DNA of 60,684 nt from a virus. Location of the stretch: positions 1 to 60,684 of the IMG/VR virus record IMGVR_UViG_3300009129_000015. The stretch is one strand, 5' to 3'. Below the pieces are notes generated by a model that ran no database searches, was not told the origin of the DNA, and was given only the letters and a program-made list of their open reading frames with translations. Of the stretch, positions 20,716-27,920 are shown one piece after another (within the stretch, counting starts at the first letter, position 1; every line of letters begins with the position of its first letter). A program made the translations under genes and the position numbers.

Positions 20716-22697
20716 TTCCGCCCCTCCGATGCCTTGAGTTTCGCCATTGCTGCCTTCCAGGCCTTGACACCCTTTGGGTTGTCTCCTCCTTTTCCGACTC
20801 CGGCGGCTCGCAGTTCTGCCTTGGAGGGGCTTCGCCCATTAATTCGCTTGTAGTTGCTGTTGAACATTCCCTGACGTTCGTCAAAGTCTGGATTGCGCTT
20901 CCGTGTGATGTTTCCGGGTGCATAGGTTTCATTTGTGGCAAACTTTTCAAGATCCCGCACAAGTGACCCAGGAGTCAGCTTCCCACCGGGGCGAACACCC
21001 ATGACCTTGTTTGCAGCCGTTTCTATTTCACGGAACTCTGCAAAGGGAATATCAAAGACCCGAGTCCTTGTATATTTTACCATGAGTTTCTTGTATTCCT
21101 TGGCTGCCTTTTTGGCTGCGCTGCGTTCCCATCCGGTCAGGCCGGAATTCGTTGCCTCGTCAAAAACAGTCGTCATCTCCTCAATCTCTTTCTCAATGTC
21201 CTCATATTCCCGAATGCCTTTTGCCATAATGTTGCCCTTGGCCGAAACTGTCATCTTCTGCAAACCAAAATGCTTCTTTGTTGCGGCAATTCTCTGAGAA
21301 TGTGAACCCTTTTGTTTCTCATAGAATGCCTTAATTTCGTCATGGTCAGGAATGCTGCCACCCTTGACCCTGAAGTGGCGATCACCTCCCATGCCACTCT
21401 CATAGACATTCACACTTTTTGCAGGGACTCCCTTGACTTTCTTTGATGACCCCACGGAAATGACATATGTCTTTGATGCCTTGTCATAGGAATCCACCTT
21501 GCCTTTTGTTTTCTTTCCTGTCTTTGGATCAGAAAAAGAAACCATGTCATACTTTCCAAAAACAGGATTTTTTCCTCTTCCGCTTTTTGAGGGATCGAGT
21601 GCAAGAGGGTTATCTAATTTCTTTTTCCCTTTTTTGTTTTTGAGCTTGTCTCGGAGCTTTGCGCGTTGCCCTGATAATCTCTTTGCTGCTGCCCGCGCTG
21701 TGGGCGACCGCAGCGGCTTGTCCTTCGGGAATTTCCCGCCCATGCCACCTTCGTCAACAATCTCCAAAAAATCCTCTTTCACAAGTTCTCCTGTATATCC
21801 CCGCGCAATCAGTTTCTTCAAAAATGCCTCGGCTTTTTTGTGGGTTGCCGGAGTTGTCGTTCCGGCAGGCTTTCCTGTCTTGGGATCGGAATACTTCACG
21901 ATCCACATTCCATCCTTTTTTCCTTCTTCAATCTCCTCTCCCCATCGCTTCTTTCCTGTCAGCGTGTCATATCGTGCCGCCTTCGCGAGAGCGTCATGGG
22001 ACTGACCATATTTGAATGTCTGTGTGCTTCCGGGTTGATTCCATCCTTTCACAATGATTCCGTTCATTCCCTGTTTCTTGACATTTTTCAAAAACTTCTC
22101 GGCTTCCTTCTTTCCGTCTACCACAGAAATCTTGACAGGGCCGCTCTTCTTTGCGGAATACTTCACGGTGTATGGGTCTTTGGATTGCCCCATTTTGTAG
22201 CCTGCGTCACGGGCTTCGTCCTGTCTGGCCAAATGGTCCCCATAATCCTTTCTGTTCTTCTTTGCACTTGCCGTCATTCCTTTTTCTTTCGACGCTGCCT
22301 TTTTGGCTTTCTTTCCTGCTGCCATGGCCTTTGCCCGAGTTGGCTCATTGCCTGTCATGACGGTGGTGTTCTTTCCATACTTGATGGTCTGGAGCATCCA
22401 TCGGAAATCCCCCTTGGGAGTTTTCTTTGTGTGTACCATGAGAACGTTTTCGTTCATTTCTTCTTCATTTTCTTCAAAATTCTTTCTCTTCGTAGTGATT
22501 CGCTTGTTTCGGGGGCTTTCTCCCGGTTGCCGTGAAATACTCTGTTTGAAGGCATTCCGTGTTCGTTTGTCAACAATCTTCTTGTCCTTGGGGGAAAGGG
22601 CGTCATACTCTTTCTGACTTCTGGGAGACTGCACTTCTCCGCGTTGTCTTGCGCTGGTGCCTTCGTCTAATACTCTGAGGTTTTTGAATGTCTTCAT
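20712..22697 (-). CDS. Large Lys-rich putative internal protein with internal gp21-like sites
   Basis: 661 residues starting MKTFKNLRVLDEGTSARQRG (LDE|G). Strongly basic and mostly low in hydrophobics. Two repeated modules can be seen: DPYTVKYSAKKSG...EAEKFLKNVKKQGMNG and GMWIVKYSDPKTG...KAEAFLKKLIARGYTG. Further (I/V)xE|G/S sites occur at EEIEEGKKDG, EIVDEGGMGGKF and NVYESGMGGDRH, so it could be a polyprotein cut into several internal peptides. It is the first gene of the late accessory operon, 54 nt below a TATAAATA promoter. No enzyme motif recognised. Confidence 0.6.
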   Translation of the reverse strand: MKTFKNLRVLDEGTSARQRGEVQSPRSQKEYDALSPKDKKIVDKRTRNAFKQSISRQPGESPRNKRITTKRKNFEENEEEMNENVLMVHTKKTPKGDFRWMLQTIKYGKNTTVMTGNEPTRAKAMAAGKKAKKAASKEKGMTASAKKNRKDYGDHLARQDEARDAGYKMGQSKDPYTVKYSAKKSGPVKISVVDGKKEAEKFLKNVKKQGMNGIIVKGWNQPGSTQTFKYGQSHDALAKAARYDTLTGKKRWGEEIEEGKKDGMWIVKYSDPKTGKPAGTTTPATHKKAEAFLKKLIARGYTGELVKEDFLEIVDEGGMGGKFPKDKPLRSPTARAAAKRLSGQRAKLRDKLKNKKGKKKLDNPLALDPSKSGRGKNPVFGKYDMVSFSDPKTGKKTKGKVDSYDKASKTYVISVGSSKKVKGVPAKSVNVYESGMGGDRHFRVKGGSIPDHDEIKAFYEKQKGSHSQRIAATKKHFGLQKMTVSAKGNIMAKGIREYEDIEKEIEEMTTVFDEATNSGLTGWERSAAKKAAKEYKKLMVKYTRTRVFDIPFAEFREIETAANKVMGVRPGGKLTPGSLVRDLEKFATNETYAPGNITRKRNPDFDERQGMFNSNYKRINGRSPSKAELRAAGVGKGGDNPKGVKAWKAAMAKLKASEGRK

Positions 22698-22750
22698 GGC
22701 ATTGGGTTTCCTTTATGTAAAAAGGCATAGAGAATGTAGAGATACACCTT

Positions 22751-22758
22751 TATTTATA
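22751..22758 (-). promoter_or_regulatory. T4-type late promoter of the accessory operon
   Basis: Exact TATAAATA octamer on the minus strand, 54 nt before the ATG at 22697. It places the putative internal-protein operon under gp55 late control. Confidence 0.8.
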
Positions 22759-22841
22759 AAAAGGTTTTGGGCGAAAAAATTCTGGCGAAAAATTTGAGAA
22801 TCGAATATACTTGATGGTGCTAAACCCCAATCTCAAAAAAG

Positions 22842-22888
22842 GGGGCCCGGTTGGCCCATCAATGGCCCCCTGGCCCCCACCGGGCCCC
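22842..22888. terminator. GC-rich hairpin, probable bidirectional terminator
   Basis: Stem GGGGCCCGGT/ACCGGGCCCC (22842-22851 with 22879-22888), flanked by AAAAAA on the left and AAACTTTT on the right. It would stop leftward transcripts (T run on the minus strand) just before the late promoter. Confidence 0.6.
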
Positions 22889-23252
22889 TCATAAACTTTT
22901 CGGTGTTGCACCCCTCTAAGAGAAATCAGAAGGTTCTTAGAATGCCCTCACGCCGCCCCCACACACAATACCTCACAGGTTGATTCTAAGAGGACTGTGA
23001 TACGTCTAAGATTCCTCTGAGATGTCTTAGAGATGTCTATGCGATGTCATGGGGTATATACGTTATCTATATTTTACACTATGATACCTCAGAAAAATGT
23101 CAGATATATCTTAGGTGGCAATATTCAAATATATTTTCAATTATATGCTCAATGTCATATGGAAATATATACGATATTGGCCAGCACGCATGACGACCTG
23201 GTGCCTCGATACCCTCTGATACATTTCTGAGTATTTCAATATAAATTAAAAA

Positions 23253-23308
23253 GGCCCCCCTCACATCAGCAGAGAACCCTACGAATAGGTGCCGATATGA
23301 GGGGGGCC
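23253..23308. terminator. Long GC-rich hairpin, probable bidirectional terminator
   Basis: A 15-bp stem with one mismatch (23253-23267 with 23294-23308, GGCCCCCCTCA.../...TGAGGGGGGCC), preceded by AAAAA and followed by ATTTTG. The loop is 26 nt. Confidence 0.65.
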
Positions 23309-23366
23309 ATTTTGTAATTGCAAATTATAATGAATTTGAGTATATCAGAGGAGGTTCAGAAGGAGT

Positions 23367-23402
23367 CCGCCGAGCCTTCGAGCAACTCGGCGGAGGCTCG
23401 GC
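23367..23402. other. Two mutually exclusive hairpins (switch-like)
   Basis: CCGCCGAG/CTCGGCGG (23367-23374 with 23386-23393) and GCCGAGCCT/AGGCTCGGC (23369-23377 with 23394-23402) share bases 23369-23374, so only one can form at a time. This is the layout of an attenuator or a structured RNA, but no leader peptide or regulated gene is evident. Confidence 0.4.
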
Positions 23403-23626
23403 CAAGGAAACTCAGAGAAAACTCAGAAATTATATGTGAATCACATATGCTATTGGAAAACGCTATCGCCTCGGGGGACTCTGAGGCTTCTCTGAGGGGT
23501 CTGTGCGTGTTCCTCACAAAAAAATCTGCGGCGTCTCTGCGGTGTCAGCTAAGACCGCTGGAGAACCCCTGAGAAATCCCAATTTATCCCACTTTACCCC
23601 ACCTCATACCACACTATAATTGTGTT

Positions 23627-23710
23627 ATGGAAGAACTCAGAGGCACGCGAAGATGAAAAGGCCGCAAAAAACCCCCTGCTCTCCATAAAAAAAGGAAAAC
23701 AGGGGGTTCT
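23627..23710 (+). ncRNA. Candidate plus-strand small RNA
   Basis: A sigma70-like promoter TTTACC (23593-23598), 16-bp spacer, TATAAT (23615-23620) on the plus strand is followed about 50 nt after the predicted start by hairpin AACCCCCTG/CAGGGGGTT (23670-23678 with 23700-23708) and CTTCTTCTTTC. The predicted transcript is about 84 nt. It would be the only plus-strand gene in the window. Purely a sequence-signal prediction. Confidence 0.3.
23670..23708. terminator. Terminator after the ParB-like gene
   Basis: Stem AACCCCCTG/CAGGGGGTT with a 21-nt loop, about 30 nt beyond the ParB-like stop. The minus strand reads T-rich after the stem (TTTTTTGCGG). It also works as a plus-strand terminator. 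Confidence 0.7.
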
Positions 23711-23741
23711 TCTTCTTTCTTTCTTTCTATCTCTCTATATT

Positions 23742-25124
23742 CTACTTATTGGCACCATGAATCGGATAGGAAAATGAATCCACATCAACTTCAAATTCAA
23801 CCTTGTGCCTCTTCACATACTTCTTGAAGTTATTCACAAGTTCTATACGACCATTGTTGCCATCACTATTGTATGACAGATCAGTCTTGGAAAAATTCTT
23901 TCTTTCCTTGTCTACCTGCCCATCTTCTTCCATCTTGCCGAGCCAATGGAGCGTCTTCATCACGGAAGGCTTCATTCCGAGCTTATGATTGAACTTGTTC
24001 CGATGCACAAATTCCACAAACCCATCATGATAGGGCGATCCTTGGACACCCATTGCTTCTGCAATCACATACTGAATAGGGCTGTCGATTGCAGCAGGAG
24101 TGAACGTCTTTGGATCAAAAATTCTATCCAAATACTCCTGATGAACAGGGGTGATTCGATGGCCGTCTGCACGAAACTTAATCATGGAGGCAGCCTGCGA
24201 AATGGCATCCCAACGGCACACACGCTTTGCACCATCCGTCAGGGCACCATGCCGGGCGCATTGCTCGTCATTGAAAAGATGCTCTGCCTGATATGCCACA
24301 AACTGCTCCTTCTTTATTCGGTCAGAGGCATTTTTGGTATGCTCACCGGGAAGTGGCCTAAACGATCCCTGCCCTCCCTTGTGACCACTCTTTCCCCAGA
24401 GTTGAGGAAAGGTCATGCAGGCAACCAAATTCTGGGCATATGCAAACGAACAATCATTGTACTTCTTGGAAGTTGGCTCAAACCCTACCCTTTCAAACAT
24501 GGAACCAAGGATGTCAGAGCCTGTTTCGGTCGCAAGGGAACTGTCAATGGACTCATAGAAACTTTGCATTTCCTCAAAAGTCGCAACCTCCACATACTCC
24601 ACCCATACATGCGAAGGAACTTCCTTCACAACACCAAGACGTATGGACGCAATACGACAATTTCCATTAAGAAGAAATTGATCGCCTTGGTGGCCTTCAA
24701 TGATCGGATTGTCCAGGTTGCCCGTATGGTATACGTCATATCCTGTCAACGTACATATCACAAAGTCCCGACAATGCTCTGGGCCCCATTCTTCCAGATT
24801 TTCTCGTTGGGCCGACTTCAAAACTCTTTCGTCAGTCCTTCGATTTCCCGGAAACTTGGTGACACCATAGACCACCTCAATTGGTGTCTTCACCTGCCCT
24901 TTGAACAGATCGTCATAGGAGCGATTGGAAATCACCACTCCTGACGGCAACGTCTGCCCGGCGGTTTTGCTTCCACCACCACCACCACCACCACCAACTG
25001 CACCTCGGATCGGTGGTGCCGTTGCTGTTGCTGCCGTCATGAAAAACGGCAATTCTGGTTTTTTGTTGTTATTGTCAGTCAGGAAATTAGTTTTTCCCCT
25101 TGACATTCTTTTGTTTTGTTTCAT
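23742..25124 (-). CDS. ParB-like domain protein
   Basis: 460 residues from MKQNKRMSRGKTNFLTDN; AAAGGAAA before the ATG at 25122-25124 decides the start. After a Gly-run linker (about residues 45-55) comes a ParB/sulfiredoxin-type domain: LDNPIIEGHQGDQFLLNGNC then RIASIRLG, where GxxRxxA-type residues match the ParB box. The remaining 300 residues are helical with no motif I recognise. ParB-like phage proteins can be nucleases or DNA-binding regulators. It is the last gene of the recombination/modification operon and ends at a strong terminator. Confidence 0.6.
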   Translation of the reverse strand: MKQNKRMSRGKTNFLTDNNNKKPELPFFMTAATATAPPIRGAVGGGGGGGGSKTAGQTLPSGVVISNRSYDDLFKGQVKTPIEVVYGVTKFPGNRRTDERVLKSAQRENLEEWGPEHCRDFVICTLTGYDVYHTGNLDNPIIEGHQGDQFLLNGNCRIASIRLGVVKEVPSHVWVEYVEVATFEEMQSFYESIDSSLATETGSDILGSMFERVGFEPTSKKYNDCSFAYAQNLVACMTFPQLWGKSGHKGGQGSFRPLPGEHTKNASDRIKKEQFVAYQAEHLFNDEQCARHGALTDGAKRVCRWDAISQAASMIKFRADGHRITPVHQEYLDRIFDPKTFTPAAIDSPIQYVIAEAMGVQGSPYHDGFVEFVHRNKFNHKLGMKPSVMKTLHWLGKMEEDGQVDKERKNFSKTDLSYNSDGNNGRIELVNNFKKYVKRHKVEFEVDVDSFSYPIHGANK

Positions 25125-25147
25125 GATATTTCTTTCCTTTCGTGTTT

Positions 25148-25195
25148 GAGGCAACATTGCCTCGCCTTCTTGCTTTTTTGCCTGCACAATGCAGG
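25148..25195. other. Two small hairpins between the Mom-like and ParB-like genes
   Basis: GAGGCAA-ca-TTGCCTC (25148-25163) and CCTGCA-caa-TGCAGG (25181-25195) fill the 95-nt gap between genes. There is no T run on the coding side, so these may be RNA-processing or translation-control elements rather than a terminator. Confidence 0.35.
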
Positions 25196-25219
25196 AAAAA
25201 TTCTCACAAATCAGACAAA

Positions 25220-26176
25220 TCACTCCCCTCTATTCTTTGGATAATCAAGGGGCAGTTTCGGGTTGTTCTTCAAGAGCAGTTTTCTCAGACGCTTGGTTTC
25301 CTTCTTTCCTCTTCCCATCACATATACATACTTATGCTTCGGTGCAGCAATGCGTTTTTTACAGGCAGCCTTTTTGTCCTTGGCCATCTGTTTCAATTTG
25401 ACGGCAACTTCGACTGGAATGGCACTCCAATTGACCTTGTTCTTGGGAGTGCGCCATTCTGGTTTCCATTCATATCCCAGTTCTTTGGCATAGCGGACGA
25501 AACTGGATCGCTCTGAAAATGCCTTGTCTCCCTTCCATCCTTTTCCCTCAATGAAATACTGGTGCTTTGTGCCCGATGTCTGCCCCAAATATGCCCATGA
25601 ACATGCCTGATATATGGTCCCCAGTTCCTTGGCATCTGGGTCCGAATAGGCAGTAAAGAATCTGAACTCGGTGTTCTTCACCATCCATCGAATTGCCTCC
25701 ATGATGATATGTGAACCCAGGTTCTTGGGTCCAAAAGAAATGCAGGCACCACGCGCAATGAGTTTTTCCTTGTCTCGCATATCCTTTCCCAGCAGGTTGG
25801 AAAACGCATTCGGAGTTGCCATGATGATGACGCCAGATAACACACGGGGCTTCCCTGGAACATTCAAATACCATGCAAAGCGATGTGTGAGCCATGTGGG
25901 CATTTTGCCCAGCCACTCATGGCGTTCGATGAATTGAACGAGTTGTCTGCACTTGGCCTTGTCCGTCTTGGGAACGAACTCAAACTCAAAATCAGATGTG
26001 CGAAGAGCATCGGCTTCTTCTTGTGTGAGATTGGCATCCTTCAAATCTTGCTCACGATTGACATCTCGGATATGCCCCTGCCAACACTTGTCTCCGTCAT
26101 ACTTGTCGAAGCGTTCATGCGGAGGGATATATCCTGTATGGGCATTTTCGTCTTCCATGAATTTCAATAGAGACAT
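25220..26176 (-). CDS. Mom-like DNA-modification (GNAT-fold) protein
   Basis: 318 residues. The block IARGACISFGPKNLGSHIIM, then FFTAYSDPDAKELGTIYQAC and SWAYLGQTSG (about residues 140-215), is the signature of the Mom family, whose founder in phage Mu converts adenine to a carbamoylmethyl-type modified base and blocks restriction. The N-terminal part (LVQFIERHEWLGKMPTW, VLSGVIIMATPNAF) also fits Mom/GNAT. The C-terminus is a basic Lys-rich tail. It directly follows gp46. Protection of phage DNA from host restriction is the expected role. Confidence 0.75.
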   Translation of the reverse strand: MSLLKFMEDENAHTGYIPPHERFDKYDGDKCWQGHIRDVNREQDLKDANLTQEEADALRTSDFEFEFVPKTDKAKCRQLVQFIERHEWLGKMPTWLTHRFAWYLNVPGKPRVLSGVIIMATPNAFSNLLGKDMRDKEKLIARGACISFGPKNLGSHIIMEAIRWMVKNTEFRFFTAYSDPDAKELGTIYQACSWAYLGQTSGTKHQYFIEGKGWKGDKAFSERSSFVRYAKELGYEWKPEWRTPKNKVNWSAIPVEVAVKLKQMAKDKKAACKKRIAAPKHKYVYVMGRGKKETKRLRKLLLKNNPKLPLDYPKNRGE

Positions 26177-26180
26177 TCAT

Positions 26181-27899
26181 TTATCCCTTCGACGAGAAAC
26201 CGCGAACCTTCTCAAACTTCAGCGTATTGTCAAAGCGGTCAATCAAGTCCACCTTATGTGAAATCACAAAAACGTTCGTGTCCTGTGACTGCTTGAAAAG
26301 CAGCTTGCCCATGACCTCATCGGCACCAATGGCATCAAGACTTCCATCGAACACTTCATCCAATATCAACAGATTGGTATTCACACTATTCTTCAACTCG
26401 GCAATCTTTCGCCATGTGAACAGCAGAGCCAAATCAATGCGTGCCTTCTCTCCTTCTGAAAAAGACGCATATGTGAATTCGTCCAAGTGTCGTGACTTGA
26501 TGGTTTCATTGAAAGTCTCGTCTATCTCAAACTTCACGAAAAAATCCAAGTCCTGTAGATGTTGATTCACCTGGGCATTGATGATGGGCAGATAGTTCTC
26601 AATGATCTTGGCTTTGATGCCGGAATCCTTCAGGAGTTCATATGCCACATCATGGGTTTTCTTAGTTCCACTCAATGCCATCTGGGAAATTTCCAATTCT
26701 TCCAATTCGCCCTCAATTTCCTTTAGCACCTGGGCCCTATCTCCCATGTCCGTTTCTGCAATGGCATCTTCGATGTCTTCAATTTCTTGTTTGGTTGTGA
26801 CCTGAGATTTCTTCATGGCAACAAGGCTGGCTGAAACCTTATTGAGTGAATCACGATGCTCTGCGTATTCGGTTTCCATTATGTGCAGGGCATCCATGTC
26901 TTCGTCGATTGTCCCTATTGTGCCCATGAGTGATTTGATGGCATCCTGTAGTTCTTTCTCTTTGCTCCCCTTTGTGGAAATCATGCCATCGCGAAACGTT
27001 GCATCAATGTCCTGTTCGCAGGTAGGGCAATTGGAGTTGTCCTCAAAGAATTTGAGTTCCTTCTTGACCTTGTTCTTGTTCTTCTGCAAGTCCCTGAATA
27101 TCTCATCTGCCTGCTTCTTTTTTGACTCCAATGGGGTCTTTTTGGAATTGATGGATGCCTCCAGAAGCTCACATTTCGCTTCTAAGGCACTCAATTTTTT
27201 CTCCCCTACCCCAACCTCCACTTGTGCCTTTCTCAGACTTATTTGCTTCTTTTTTAATTCGTCCTCACGTTCCTTCTTTGATGCGCTGATATTGGATTCT
27301 TGGAGCGTTTTCTTCTCTTCTACCAGCCCTATACGCGAGTTGGTGTCCTTGATGTCCGTCTTGAGTTCTGACAATTTCCCTTTCAGCAAAACGTTCATAT
27401 CCGAGAAAATCTCAATGTCCAAGACATCCTCTACCACCTTGCGCCTATCCGCCGGAGTCATCTGCATGAACGAATCGTAACGCGCACCGAGAATGACCAC
27501 AGAACAAAAACTCTTGTAGTTCATCTTGAGAATGGATGTCTCAAAGTGATTCTGGAAATCCTTTGCACTCGCATTCTTGTCAAGTGCCATGTCATTACAC
27601 GATATGTCAAAGACGGCAGGTTTCAATCCACGACGAACCGTGTAGTTTTTCTTGCCAATGGAAAACTTCAATTCGACTACGCAATCCTTCTGGTTCACGC
27701 TATTCACCAATGCAGGCTTATTGATGTTGCGATATGCCTTGCCGAATAGTGCAAATGTCAATGCGTCCAACAGGGTAGACTTGCCGCTTCCGTTCTTGCC
27801 AATAATCAGCGTGTTCTTCTTGCTATTCAAATTGTATTCTGTAAACGTGTTTCCACTCGAAAGAAAATTCTTGTATTTGAGTGTTTTAAATACGATCAA
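26181..27899 (-). CDS. 46: Recombination endonuclease subunit gp46 (Rad50/SbcC-like)
   Basis: 572 residues, the T4 gp46 size. It starts MIVFKTLKYKNFLSSGN and carries Walker A GKNGSGKST near residue 35, two long coiled-coil arms joined by a zinc hook CPTCEQD near 293, and a C-terminal ABC signature region with SEGEKAR and Walker B LLILDEVFDGS near 516. With gp47 it forms the nuclease complex that resects double-strand ends for recombination-dependent replication. The adjacent gp47 gene is separated from it by an inserted pyrB-like gene. Confidence 0.95.
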   Translation of the reverse strand: MIVFKTLKYKNFLSSGNTFTEYNLNSKKNTLIIGKNGSGKSTLLDALTFALFGKAYRNINKPALVNSVNQKDCVVELKFSIGKKNYTVRRGLKPAVFDISCNDMALDKNASAKDFQNHFETSILKMNYKSFCSVVILGARYDSFMQMTPADRRKVVEDVLDIEIFSDMNVLLKGKLSELKTDIKDTNSRIGLVEEKKTLQESNISASKKEREDELKKKQISLRKAQVEVGVGEKKLSALEAKCELLEASINSKKTPLESKKKQADEIFRDLQKNKNKVKKELKFFEDNSNCPTCEQDIDATFRDGMISTKGSKEKELQDAIKSLMGTIGTIDEDMDALHIMETEYAEHRDSLNKVSASLVAMKKSQVTTKQEIEDIEDAIAETDMGDRAQVLKEIEGELEELEISQMALSGTKKTHDVAYELLKDSGIKAKIIENYLPIINAQVNQHLQDLDFFVKFEIDETFNETIKSRHLDEFTYASFSEGEKARIDLALLFTWRKIAELKNSVNTNLLILDEVFDGSLDAIGADEVMGKLLFKQSQDTNVFVISHKVDLIDRFDNTLKFEKVRGFSSKG

Positions 27900-27920
27900 T
27901 TCTCTTCCTCCTTATTTGTC

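Larger units (their letters stand above)
22759..23741. other. Long noncoding, hairpin-rich intergenic region
   Basis: About 980 nt without a credible gene. It holds four strong inverted repeats (listed separately), many copies of CTCTAAG/CTTAGAG and CTCTGAG/CTCAGA words (for example 22914-22920, 23026-23032 and several between 23210 and 23640), and a possible plus-strand sigma70 promoter at 23593-23620. An 84-codon plus-strand ORF (23318-23572) starts at TTG without a ribosome-binding site and is not convincing. Possible roles: transcription insulation, small RNAs, or a replication or packaging site. Confidence 0.5.

Noticed and set aside
23318-23572. 84-codon plus-strand ORF in the noncoding region
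   Set aside because: TTG start without a ribosome-binding site, composition dominated by hairpin sequence and CTGAG-like repeats; more likely chance in an RNA-structured region.
23946-24944. 332-codon plus-strand open frame
   Set aside because: Antisense to the ParB-like gene, no domain, no promoter or ribosome-binding site.
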